Origin: Azohydromonas lata NBRC 102462
GTDB taxonomy: Bacteria > Pseudomonadota > Gammaproteobacteria > Burkholderiales > Burkholderiaceae_C
NCBI RefSeq assembly: GCF_001571085.1
Contig: NZ_BCTC01000002.1
Coordinates: 62,001-126,000, forward strand
Direction: 5' to 3'
DNA length: 64,000 bases
Shown here: one piece after another, positions 8,696-16,746 of the stretch
How positions within the stretch are numbered: position 1 is the stretch's first letter
Layout: each line of letters begins with the position of its first letter
Notes under the pieces: generated by a model
What the model was told of the DNA's origin: nothing
The model's input: the letters and a program-made list of their open reading frames with translations, nothing else
Databases searched by the model: none
Made by a program: the position numbers and the translations under genes

Positions 8696-10762
8696 ATGAA
8701 TGCCCTGTCCTCAACCGTGCTGTCCCGTGGAAAGGCGGTCCCGGGCGCACCGCTCCCTCCTGTGCTGCCTGCCGCGCCGCTGGATGACGTGGCCGCCGTG
8801 GCCGCGCTGGTGTGCGCGGCGCCGCTGGCCGTGATCAGCGTGGCCGACGCGCAGGGCGCGCGCCTGGTGGGCCGCGCCGGGCTGGTGGAGGGCAGCGACT
8901 GCCCGCTGTCGCCCGCGCTGCGCGCCCTGGCGCACCAGCACGGCGACCTGCTCGTGGTGGCCGACGTGCGCAGCGACGCCCGGCTGCCCGGCGGCGCCTT
9001 CGTCTGCGGCGACCGCGACCTGCGCTTTTGCGCCGCCATGCCCCTGCGGCTGCAGGCCGAGGGCGCCTTGGCCCTGCTGTGCGTGGCCGACCACCGCCCG
9101 CGCCTGTTGGACGACACCCACCGCCAGGCGCTGCGCACCCTGGGCGCGCTGGCGGGCATGCAGTTCGAGCTGGGACAGCGCTTGGGCGACCTGGAGCGCG
9201 CGCAGGCCTGCGCGTCCGAGAGCGACGCGCGCTTTCGCATCGTGGCGCGCGCCACCGTCGATGCGGTGTGGGACTGGGACCTCGCCAGCGACGAGCTGCG
9301 CTGGAACGAGGCCGTGTGCGCGCTCTTCGGCTACGACGCCGAGGCCGTGGAGCCTTCCGTGGCGTGGTGGGCCGCGCACATCCACCCCGAGGACCGCGAG
9401 CGCGTGATGGCCGGCATACGCGCCGTGATGGACGGCGGCGGCTCGGCCTGGCGCGACGAGTACCGCTTCCAGCGCGCCGACGGCGGCTGGGCGCTCATCG
9501 ACGACCGCGGCTACGTCATGCGTGACGCCGCCGGCCGGGCGCTGCGCATGGTGGGCGCCATGCACGACGTCACCGGCCACCGCCGCACCGAGGGCGAGCT
9601 GCAGCGCATGCGCAGCTACCTCGAGAACATCATCGACTCCATGCCCTCCGTGCTCGTGGGCGTGGACGCGCAAGGCCTGGTGACGCAGTGGAACGGCTCG
9701 GCCGAGCGCGTCAGCGGCATCGCCGCCGCGCAGGCCGTGGGCCGGCCCTTCACCGAGCTGCTGCCCGCCTACGCCGGGCTCATGGACAAGGTGCGCCGCG
9801 CCATCGCCGAGCGCGTGCCCGTGCGCGCCGAGCGCCAGGTGGTGGAGCAGGGCGGCGAGACGCGCTTCCTGGACGTCATGACCTACCCGCTCACCGCCAA
9901 CGGTGCCGTGGGCGCCGTCATCCGCGTGGACGACGTCAGCGAGCGCGTGCGCATCGAGCAGATGATGGTGCAGACCGAAAAGATGATGTCCGTGGGCGGC
10001 CTGGCCGCGGGCATGGCGCACGAGATCAACAACCCCCTGGGCGTCATCCTGCAGAGCTGCCAGAACCTGCGCCGCCGCTTGGGGCTGGAGCTGCCGGCCA
10101 ACCGCCGCGTGGCCGAGGAGGTCGGCCTGGACCTGGACGCGCTGCAGCGCTACCTGGACGCGCGCGGCCTGACCAGCTTCGTCGAGGCCATCCAGGAGGC
10201 CGGCGAGCGCGCCGGGCGCATCGTGGCCGACATGCTGGCCTTCAGCCGCCGCGCCGAATCCAGCTTCGCGCCGGAGCGCGTGGACCAGATGCTCGAAGCC
10301 GTGGTGCGGCTGGCCGCCAGCGACTACGACCTCAAGAAGCAGTACGACTTCAAGCAGATCGAGGTGGTGCGCCGCTACGCCGAAGGCCTGCCCAGCGTGC
10401 CCTGCGCGCGCACGGAGATCGAGCAGGTGCTGCTCAACCTGGTCAAGAACGCCGCGCAGGCCATGGCCGCCGACGCCCGCCGCGCCCCGCGCCTGGTGCT
10501 GCGCACCGCGCTGGAGGACGGCGCCGTGCGCGTGGACATCGAGGACAACGGCCCCGGCATCGAGCCCTCGGCGCAGCGGCGCATCTTCGAGCCCTTCTAC
10601 ACGACCAAGCCCGTGGGCATCGGCACGGGGCTGGGCCTGTCGGTGTCCTACTTCATCGTCACCGACCACCACAAGGGCAGCCTGGAGATGGAGTCCACGC
10701 CCGGCGAGGGCACCTGCTTCACCCTGCGGCTGCCGCTGCGCCAGGAAGGAGGCCTTGCATGA
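8696..10762 (+). CDS. GAF-PAS-PAS sensor histidine kinase
   Basis: Protein of 688 residues with no membrane segment, so probably cytoplasmic. Domains in order: GAF (about 25-165), PAS with PAC (about 178-300, DAVWDWDLASDELRWNE), second PAS (about 308-425), a HisKA dimerisation helix with the phospho-accepting His near residue 442 (GMAHEINNPLG), and a HATPase domain with N-box NLVKNAAQAM, then DNGPGI and GIGTGLGLS. It should autophosphorylate in response to an intracellular cue and feed the receivers encoded next. The stop overlaps the next ATG by four bases, so kinase and receiver are coupled. The sensed ligand is not apparent. Confidence 0.92.
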   Translation: MNALSSTVLSRGKAVPGAPLPPVLPAAPLDDVAAVAALVCAAPLAVISVADAQGARLVGRAGLVEGSDCPLSPALRALAHQHGDLLVVADVRSDARLPGGAFVCGDRDLRFCAAMPLRLQAEGALALLCVADHRPRLLDDTHRQALRTLGALAGMQFELGQRLGDLERAQACASESDARFRIVARATVDAVWDWDLASDELRWNEAVCALFGYDAEAVEPSVAWWAAHIHPEDRERVMAGIRAVMDGGGSAWRDEYRFQRADGGWALIDDRGYVMRDAAGRALRMVGAMHDVTGHRRTEGELQRMRSYLENIIDSMPSVLVGVDAQGLVTQWNGSAERVSGIAAAQAVGRPFTELLPAYAGLMDKVRRAIAERVPVRAERQVVEQGGETRFLDVMTYPLTANGAVGAVIRVDDVSERVRIEQMMVQTEKMMSVGGLAAGMAHEINNPLGVILQSCQNLRRRLGLELPANRRVAEEVGLDLDALQRYLDARGLTSFVEAIQEAGERAGRIVADMLAFSRRAESSFAPERVDQMLEAVVRLAASDYDLKKQYDFKQIEVVRRYAEGLPSVPCARTEIEQVLLNLVKNAAQAMAADARRAPRLVLRTALEDGAVRVDIEDNGPGIEPSAQRRIFEPFYTTKPVGIGTGLGLSVSYFIVTDHHKGSLEMESTPGEGTCFTLRLPLRQEGGLA

Positions 10763-11172
10763 GCCCTGAGGCGCCGGTGCCGCGCGTGCTGGTGGTGGAC
10801 GACGAGCCCGTCATCGCGCTGTGCGTGCAGGCCTTCCTGGAGGACGACGGCATGCTCGTCACCACGGTGCGCTCCGGCGAGGAGGCGCTGGCGCGCGTGG
10901 GCGCGGGCGACCGCTTCGACGTTTGCATCATGGACGTGCGCCTGCCCGGCATGGACGGTGCCACTGCCGTGGCGCGGCTGGCCGCGCTGTGCCCCGCGCT
11001 GCGCTTTGCCATGCACACCGGCTCGGCCGAGTACACGCTGCCGGACGAGCTGGAGGAGCTGGGCGACATCCCGCTGCTGCACAAGCCGCTGCGCGACATG
11101 TCGCCGCTGGCGGCCACGGTGCGCCGCCTGGCCGGCGCGGGCGCATCGGCCAGGGCCGGCCGGCGGCCCTGA
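10759..11172 (+). CDS. Single-domain response regulator (receiver only)
   Basis: A 137-residue CheY-like receiver. The acidic pocket is VVDDEP (Asp14, Asp15), the phospho-acceptor is Asp59 in IMDVRLPGMDG, and the conserved Lys is in LLHKPLRD. There is no output domain; only a short Ala/Arg-rich tail follows. It overlaps the kinase gene by four bases, so it is almost certainly that kinase's direct partner. A stand-alone receiver between a kinase and a receiver-phosphatase could be a phosphate sink or relay. This role is inferred from context. Confidence 0.9.
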   Translation: MSPEAPVPRVLVVDDEPVIALCVQAFLEDDGMLVTTVRSGEEALARVGAGDRFDVCIMDVRLPGMDGATAVARLAALCPALRFAMHTGSAEYTLPDELEELGDIPLLHKPLRDMSPLAATVRRLAGAGASARAGRRP

Positions 11173-11227
11173 CACGGCCGGCACCGCGACGCTTGCCCAG
11201 GGCCTCCCAATTGCTTCGCGCCTTGCC

Positions 11228-12397
11228 ATGACCCGCATCCTCTCCATCGACGACGACACCGGCATACGCCGCAGCCTGGCCGCCTACCTGGAAGACAACG
11301 GCCACGAGGTGCTGGAGGCCGCCGACGGCCGCGCCGGGCTGGAGGTGTTCGAGCGCCGGGGGGCCGACCTCGTGCTGTGCGACCTGGGCCTGCCGGACAT
11401 GAACGGGCTGGAGGTGGTGGCCGCGCTGCATGCGCGCGCGCCGGACACGCCCGTCATCGTCATCTCCGGGCTGTCGCTGGTGGGCGAGGCCGTGCAGGCG
11501 CTCAAGCTCGGCGCCTGGGACTACATCACCAAGCCCATCGCCGACTTCGCCGTGCTCGACAGTGCCATCGCCCACGCGCTGGACCGTGCCGGCCTCATTC
11601 GCCAGAACCGCGACTACCAGTCGCGGCTGGAGGCCATGAACCGCCAGCTCGCCCACACCCTGCGCCAGTTGCAGGACGACGAGGAGGCCGCCCGCAACCT
11701 GCAGCAGCGGCTGCTGCCGCCGGACGGCCTGGCCTTCGGCGACTACCGCTTCACGCGGCGGCTGCTGCCCTCGGCCTACCTCTCCGGCGACTTCATCGAC
11801 TACTTCCCGCTGGACGAGCACCGCATCGGCTTTTACCTGGCCGACGTCGCCGGCCACGGCGCGGCCTCGGCCTTCGTGTCGGTCATCCTGAAGACGCTGG
11901 TTGGGCGCTACCTGCGCTCGCACGCGCGCGAGCGCGACCCGACCATCCTGCACCCCGCGCTGGCGCTGTCGCACATCAACCGCGACCTGTGCGGCGAGGA
12001 GCTGGACAAGCACGCCACCATGCTCTACGGCGTCATCGACCGGCGCGAGCACACGCTGTGCTGGTGCAACGCGGGGCACTTCCCGTATCCCATCCTGCAC
12101 GACGGGGCGCAGGCGCGTTTCCTGTCGCATCCGGGGCGGCCGCTGGGCCTCTTCGAGAACGCGCGCTACCAGGACCATTGCCTGAGCCTGCCGCAGCACT
12201 GCCGGCTGCTGGTGATGTCCGACGGCGTGCTGGAGCTGCTGCCGCCGGCGCAATCGGCCGGCCGCGCCGAGGCGCTGCTGCCGCAGGTGGCCGAGGCCGA
12301 CGGCGACATCGCGCAGCTCATGCAGCGGCTGGGCATGGAGCAGCAGGCCCGCCGCATCGACGACATTGCCTTGCTGGAGATCGAGCACCATGCCTGA
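11228..12397 (+). CDS. Receiver-PP2C (RsbU/SpoIIE-type) serine phosphatase response regulator
   Basis: Protein of 389 residues. An N-terminal receiver (1-120; acidic IDDD, phospho-acceptor Asp52 in LCDLGLPDMNG, Lys in YITKPI) is joined by a coiled-coil-like helix (about 125-165, Gln/Arg/Glu-rich) to a PP2C-family phosphatase domain (about 170-385). Metal-binding acidic motifs are present at SGDFIDYF, YLADVAGHGAA and VMSDGVLEL. By family it dephosphorylates a phosphoserine on a STAS-domain antagonist. The next gene, overlapping by eight bases, encodes such a STAS protein. This is the same design as the RssB/HsbR-type and RsbU partner-switch modules. Phosphorylation of Asp52 presumably gates the phosphatase. 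Confidence 0.92.
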   Translation: MTRILSIDDDTGIRRSLAAYLEDNGHEVLEAADGRAGLEVFERRGADLVLCDLGLPDMNGLEVVAALHARAPDTPVIVISGLSLVGEAVQALKLGAWDYITKPIADFAVLDSAIAHALDRAGLIRQNRDYQSRLEAMNRQLAHTLRQLQDDEEAARNLQQRLLPPDGLAFGDYRFTRRLLPSAYLSGDFIDYFPLDEHRIGFYLADVAGHGAASAFVSVILKTLVGRYLRSHARERDPTILHPALALSHINRDLCGEELDKHATMLYGVIDRREHTLCWCNAGHFPYPILHDGAQARFLSHPGRPLGLFENARYQDHCLSLPQHCRLLVMSDGVLELLPPAQSAGRAEALLPQVAEADGDIAQLMQRLGMEQQARRIDDIALLEIEHHA

Positions 12398-12923
12398 GGG
12401 ACGAATCCTGCATGCCGAGCGCGACGGCATCCACGTGCTGCGCCTGCTGGGCGAAGTGCGCTACCCGCTGGCCCCGGCGCTGGACGCGTGGCTGCGCCGG
12501 CTGTTCGAGGGCGAGGCGCCGCGCGGCTTCGTCATCGACCTGGCCCAAACGCAGGCCATAGACAGCACGCACCTGGGGCTGCTGGCGCGCGTGGCCAAGC
12601 GGCTGCGCCAGGCGGGCGCGCCGCGGGCCGTCATCGTCACCGGCCGCCCCGACATCACCGAGGTGCTGCTGAGCATGGGGTTCGACGAGGAATTCCAGCT
12701 CGTCGACGCCCAGGGCCGGCCGGCCGCCGCCGCGCTGGGCGGTGAGGGTGAAACCGTGGCCGAGGACAGCGGCGACGACGCCGACGACCACGCGATGGCC
12801 GACACCGTGCTGGACGCGCACCGCGCCCTCATGGAGCTCAACGAACGCAACCGCGAACAGTTCGCCGACGTGGTCGCCGCGCTGGAAATGGACCAGGCGC
12901 AGCGCGGGGAGAAACTGGTCTGA
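12390..12923 (+). CDS. STAS-domain anti-sigma-factor antagonist
   Basis: Protein of 177 residues. Residues about 8-110 form a STAS domain of the SpoIIAA/RsbV type. The segment AIDSTHLGLL carries the conserved Asp-Ser, whose Ser is the usual phosphorylation site. A C-terminal acidic and helical extension of about 65 residues (rich in Asp and Glu, then AHRALMELNERNREQF) is not part of the minimal STAS fold. The gene overlaps the upstream phosphatase gene by eight bases, so substrate and phosphatase are coupled. No matching anti-sigma kinase of the RsbW type is visible in this window, so the partner must be elsewhere or the target is not a sigma factor. Confidence 0.9.
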   Translation: MPEGRILHAERDGIHVLRLLGEVRYPLAPALDAWLRRLFEGEAPRGFVIDLAQTQAIDSTHLGLLARVAKRLRQAGAPRAVIVTGRPDITEVLLSMGFDEEFQLVDAQGRPAAAALGGEGETVAEDSGDDADDHAMADTVLDAHRALMELNERNREQFADVVAALEMDQAQRGEKLV

Positions 12924-12930
12924 GGGCAGG

Positions 12931-13018
12931 GCGCAAGGCGCAAGGCGCAAGGCGCAAGGCGCAAGGCGCAAGGCGCAAGGCGCAAGGCGCAAGGCGCAAG
13001 GCGCAAGGCGCAAGGCGC
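12931..13018. repeat. 7-bp tandem repeat, about 12.5 copies
   Basis: The unit GCGCAAG is repeated head to tail without interruption for about 88 bases. It starts eight bases after the stop of the STAS gene. It is non-coding on present evidence, although 21 bases give a seven-residue unit when translated. A perfect array of this length should be prone to copy-number change by slippage. Confidence 0.95.
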
Positions 13019-13038
13019 GTAACGGCATCCCGTAAGCC

Positions 13039-13055
13039 AAGGCGCTTCGCCTTTT
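13039..13055 (+). terminator. Terminator of the signalling operon
   Basis: AAGGCG, loop CTT, CGCCTT and further T residues form a compact hairpin with a short T run, about 115 bases after the STAS stop and beyond the tandem repeat. Confidence 0.55.
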
Positions 13056-13060
13056 ACTTC

Positions 13061-13210
13061 GTCATTCCCGCGAAGGCGGGAATCCAGGAGGCCCCCAAGC
13101 CGGCCGCCAGCTCATGGGGCGGCGTCACGAGGTCTTGAACCGCGGCGTTCCTGCCTTGTCTCTTCGCTCCGGCGTGGGGCCGCCTGGATTCCCGCCTTCG
13201 CGGGAATGAC
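13061..13210. repeat. Dispersed mini-element A with 28-bp terminal inverted repeats
   Basis: The left end (13061-13088, starting GTCATTCCCGCGAAGG) and right end (13183-13210) are exact inverted copies. Each end is also a hairpin (TTCCCGC, GAAG, GCGGGAA). The roughly 94-base interior is similar to that of the element at 42933-43081 (shared CAGCTCAT and GCGTGGGGCCG stretches). No transposase is encoded. It looks like a REP-doublet or MITE-like non-autonomous repeat. Confidence 0.85.
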
Positions 13211-13360
13211 GGCTTGGGGGGCGCTGCGGATCTGTCTCCGGCTGGCCCCGATCAATTCCCTCCGTACAGCACAACGCCTTCGCGCACATGACGGCACCGT
13301 GCTCCGCTGCCCGTCAACCTCCGCCGCACGTTCGCGAACCGCGTGCGCGCAGCCGCAGGC

Positions 13361-13375
13361 GTTAGACGGTCTAAC
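13361..13375. promoter_or_regulatory. 15-bp perfect palindrome, probable repressor operator
   Basis: GTTAGAC G GTCTAAC lies 55 bases before the MFS gene start. The TAGAC/GTCTA half-sites and short centre are typical of TetR-family operators. No regulator gene is adjacent, so a distant TetR-type repressor is inferred. Confidence 0.5.
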
Positions 13376-13429
13376 ACCGTGTTCAAGGGGCCCGTCGCCC
13401 AGACTGACGCGCCGCCCACAATCGGCGGC

Positions 13430-14722
13430 ATGAGCCGTCCTCCGCCGCCGCCCCGCGCCACCCCGTCCGCCGCCACCCCGCCCGGCGCCGCGCCCGCCAA
13501 CCCGCCCACCGCGACCGCGCCCACCGGCATCCCCGCCGCCGACCCCAGCGCCATCCCGCTCGCCGCCTCTCTCGTCCCCGCCTTCGGCCTGGCCCTGGCC
13601 GCCGCCGTGTCGCTGGGCCTGGCGCGCTTTTCCTATGCGCTGCTGCTGCCGCCCATGGCGGCCGACCTGGGCTGGAACTGGTTCACCGGCGGCGCCATGA
13701 ACACCGCCAACGCCGCCGGCTACCTCCTGGGCGCGCTGCTCGCCCCGCGGGCGCTGGCCCGCTTCGACGCCCGCGCGCTGCTGCTGGGCGGCGGCCTGGC
13801 GGCGGCCCTGCTGCTGGCGCTGCACGGCGCCGTGCGCCACGACACCGCCATCGCCGCGCTGCGCCTGCTCACCGGCATGGGCAGCGCGGCCAGCTTCGTC
13901 AGCGGCGGGCTGCTCGCGGCGCGGCTGGCGGCGCAATCCGGCCACGCGGGGCTGCTGCTGGGCCTGTACTACGGCGGCACGGGTTTAGGGGTCGTCGCCT
14001 CCGCCCTGCTGGTGCCGCTGGCCGTGGACGCGCCCGCGCACTGGCCGGCGGCCTGGGTCGCCCTGGGCGCCGCGGCGCTGGCCGCCACGCTGGCGACCGC
14101 CTTGACCACCCGGCGCCTGGCCGGCGCTCCCGGCGCGGCCGGCACCGGCGCGCGCCGCGAGCGGCTGCGCTGGGCGCCCTTGGGCTTTGCGCTGGCCGCC
14201 TACCTGCTCTTCGGCCTGGGCTACATCGGCTACATGAGTTTCGTGATTGCGCTGCTGCGCGGGCAGGGCCTGTCGGAAGGGCTGCGCACCGCCTTTTACG
14301 TGTTGCTGGGCGCGGGCGTCGTCGCCTCGTCCTGGCTGTGGGCCGGGCTGCTGCAGCGGGCCAGGGCCGGCGGGGCGATGGCGCTGCTCAACGGGCTGCT
14401 GGCGCTGGCCACGCTGCTGCCGGTGCTCAGTGCCCACCCGCTGGCCGTGTTCGCCTCCGGCGCGCTGTTCGGCGCGGTGTTCCTCTCGGTGGTCGCCTCC
14501 ACCACGGCGCTGGTGCGGCGCAACCTGCCGACGTCCTTGTGGCCCGCGGGCATCGCCGCGTTCACCGTGGTGTTCGCCGCCGGGCAGATCGCCGGCCCGA
14601 CGCTGGTGGGCTGGCTGGCCGACGGCCCCGGCGGCCTGCCCCTGGGTTTTATTTGCTCCGCCGCCGCGCTGGCGCTGGGGTCGCTGCTGGCGCTGCGGCA
14701 AAAGCCGCTTCAGCAGCCTTGA
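13430..14722 (+). CDS. MFS transporter, YbfB/YjiJ-like
   Basis: Protein of 430 residues. The first 45 are a Pro/Ala/Thr-rich hydrophilic tail, followed by about 12 hydrophobic helices. The opening LGLARFSYALLLPPMAADLGW is characteristic of YbfB/YjiJ-type MFS proteins. It should be an inner-membrane secondary transporter of unknown substrate. The ATG at 13430 is used because the frame upstream has no membrane segment and runs through the palindromic operator at 13361. A shorter start inside the Pro-rich tail cannot be excluded. The gene converges on the CoA-transferase with only four bases between stops. Confidence 0.8.
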   Translation: MSRPPPPPRATPSAATPPGAAPANPPTATAPTGIPAADPSAIPLAASLVPAFGLALAAAVSLGLARFSYALLLPPMAADLGWNWFTGGAMNTANAAGYLLGALLAPRALARFDARALLLGGGLAAALLLALHGAVRHDTAIAALRLLTGMGSAASFVSGGLLAARLAAQSGHAGLLLGLYYGGTGLGVVASALLVPLAVDAPAHWPAAWVALGAAALAATLATALTTRRLAGAPGAAGTGARRERLRWAPLGFALAAYLLFGLGYIGYMSFVIALLRGQGLSEGLRTAFYVLLGAGVVASSWLWAGLLQRARAGGAMALLNGLLALATLLPVLSAHPLAVFASGALFGAVFLSVVASTTALVRRNLPTSLWPAGIAAFTVVFAAGQIAGPTLVGWLADGPGGLPLGFICSAAALALGSLLALRQKPLQQP

Positions 14723-14726
14723 GCGC

Positions 14727-16658
14727 TCACTCTCCAAGCCGCTCGCGCGCCTCCTGCGCCGTGGCGTAGACCTGCGGGTCCACCCCGCGCGCGGCCAGCG
14801 CCTGCGCCAGCCGCGCCCGCGCGAAGCCCGCGCTGCCGTAGCGCGTCACGCGCGAGTAGAAGCGCCCGGCGGTGCGCGCCACCATGGCGGCCCAATCGTC
14901 CTCCAGCGCGGCGTCGATCTGGAAATGGTCGTAGTTCACCACCGCGCGCACCTGGCGGCCCAGCGGCTCCAGCCGCTGCGTCAGCGCCCGCTCCACGGCG
15001 GCGATGTCCTCGCTGCTGTGCACCGTCAGCCGCTCGAAGTTGACGAAGAAAGTCTCGCCGGTCTCGTCCAGCTGCAGCCGCTGCGCCAGCGGGCGCTCCA
15101 GCAGCCGCTCGCGCAGCTTCATGGGGGCCGGGGAGAAGATGCAGGCCTCCATCAGCCGCGGCGCGCCGTCGATGACGGGCGTGAACTCCATGCGCGCCAG
15201 GATGTCGCGCTCCAGGTCCACGCCCGGCGCGATCTCCACGAGCTGCAGCCCCTGCTCGTGCAGCCGGAACACGCAGCGCTCGGTCACGTACAGCGCTTCC
15301 TGGCCGCGCTTGAGGGCTTCCCGGCCCGCGTAGGTGCGCTGCTCCACTTCTTTGACGAACTTCGCCACGCTGCCATCGCCGGCGCAGAAGCTGCCCACGA
15401 ACACCACCTTGCGCGCGTTCTGGCTGATGTTGATGAAGCCGCCCGCGCCCGCGAGCCGCTTGCCGAAGCGGCTGACGTTGAGGTTGCCCTGCGCGTCGGC
15501 CTGCGCCAGGCCCAGGAAGGCGATGTCCAGCCCGCCGCCGTCGTAGAAGTCGAACTGGTAGGGCTGGTCGATGACCGCATGCGCGTTCACCGCCGCGCCA
15601 AAGCTCAGCCCCGCGGCCGGGATGCCGCCCACCACGCCGGGCTCGGCGGTGAGCGTGATCAGGTCGATCACCCGCTCCTGCGCCGCCACCGCCGCCACGC
15701 CCTCGGGCATGCCTATCCCCAGGTTCACCACCGCGCCCGGGCGCAGCTCCAGCGCGGCGCGGCGGGCGATGATGCGCCGCGCATCCAGCGTCGCGCTGCC
15801 GGTGTCTGCATGCGGTGCCACGCGCGTGGCCGGCAGCCGCACCTCGCCCGCGTAGGCCGGGTTGTAGGGCTCGGCAAAGGTCTGCATGTGCAGCTCCGGC
15901 TGCTCGGCCACCACCACGCAGTCCACCAGCACGCCCGGAATCTTCACTTGCCGCGGATGCAGCGAGCCGCGCTCGGCCAGCCGCTCCACCTGCACGATGA
16001 CCAGCCCGCCGCTGTTGCGCGCGGCCATGGCGATGGACAGCACCTCCAGCGTCAGCGCCTCGCGCTCCATGGTGATGTTGCCGTCCAGGTCGGCCGTGGT
16101 GCCGCGCAGCAGCGCCACGTCCACGGGGAAGGCCTTGTAGAAGAGGCACTCCTGGCCGTCGATGTCCATCAGCCGCACCAGCTCCTCGGTGCTGCGGCTG
16201 TTGACGCGCCCGCCGCCGTGGCGCGGGTCCACGAAGGTGCCCAGGCCCACGCGCGAGAGCTGCCCCGGCTTGCCCGCGGCGATGTCGCGAAAGAGCTGCG
16301 AGATCACGCCCTGCGGCAGGTTCCAGGCCTCTATGCGGTTGTCCACCGCCAGCCGCTGCAGCCCGGGCACCAGGCCCCAGTGGCCGCCGATGACGCGCTT
16401 CAACAAACCTTCATGGGCCAGGTGGTTCAATCCGCGCTTGGCGCCGTCGCCCTGTCCGGCCGCGTAGACCAGCGTCAGGCCGCGCGGCGTGCCGGTGCTG
16501 GTGAAGCGCTGCTCCAGCGCCACGGCCAGGTTCTCGGCGAAGCCGATGCCCACGAAACCGCCGGTGGCCACCGTGGCGCCGTCGGGGATGAGCTGGACCG
16601 CCTCCTCGGCGCTGACCACTTTGTCGGCGGTACGGAAACTTGTTTCCCTGTGTCGCAT
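14727..16658 (-). CDS. Acyl-CoA:acetate/3-ketoacid CoA-transferase with C-terminal extension
   Basis: Protein of 643 residues. Two fused CoA-transferase family I lobes: the alpha lobe (about 10-255, with [18 protein letters not shown]) and the beta lobe (about 290-515). The catalytic Glu is in [15 protein letters not shown], in the place of the usual SENG/EPG motif. It should move CoA between short acyl-CoAs and acids such as acetate, propionate or 3-keto acids. Classical propionate CoA-transferases are around 520 residues; here roughly 120 extra residues (about 520-643) follow. The ATG at 16658, with GGGAG five bases upstream, is better than the GTG three bases earlier. Substrate cannot be read from the sequence. 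The gene diverges from the metallophosphoesterase. Confidence 0.85.
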   Translation of the reverse strand: MRHRETSFRTADKVVSAEEAVQLIPDGATVATGGFVGIGFAENLAVALEQRFTSTGTPRGLTLVYAAGQGDGAKRGLNHLAHEGLLKRVIGGHWGLVPGLQRLAVDNRIEAWNLPQGVISQLFRDIAAGKPGQLSRVGLGTFVDPRHGGGRVNSRSTEELVRLMDIDGQECLFYKAFPVDVALLRGTTADLDGNITMEREALTLEVLSIAMAARNSGGLVIVQVERLAERGSLHPRQVKIPGVLVDCVVVAEQPELHMQTFAEPYNPAYAGEVRLPATRVAPHADTGSATLDARRIIARRAALELRPGAVVNLGIGMPEGVAAVAAQERVIDLITLTAEPGVVGGIPAAGLSFGAAVNAHAVIDQPYQFDFYDGGGLDIAFLGLAQADAQGNLNVSRFGKRLAGAGGFINISQNARKVVFVGSFCAGDGSVAKFVKEVEQRTYAGREALKRGQEALYVTERCVFRLHEQGLQLVEIAPGVDLERDILARMEFTPVIDGAPRLMEACIFSPAPMKLRERLLERPLAQRLQLDETGETFFVNFERLTVHSSEDIAAVERALTQRLEPLGRQVRAVVNYDHFQIDAALEDDWAAMVARTAGRFYSRVTRYGSAGFARARLAQALAARGVDPQVYATAQEARERLGE

Positions 16659-16746
16659 CACTTCTCCCGGGACGACGGCCGGCCTTGGCCGCTGGCAGCA
16701 TACGCGGCCCTCTCTCGGGCTTCTCAGGCTTCTCAGGAATTACCGA

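Noticed and set aside
12931-13018. Possible CRISPR-like array
   Set aside because: The unit is only 7 bp and there are no spacers. It is a simple tandem repeat.
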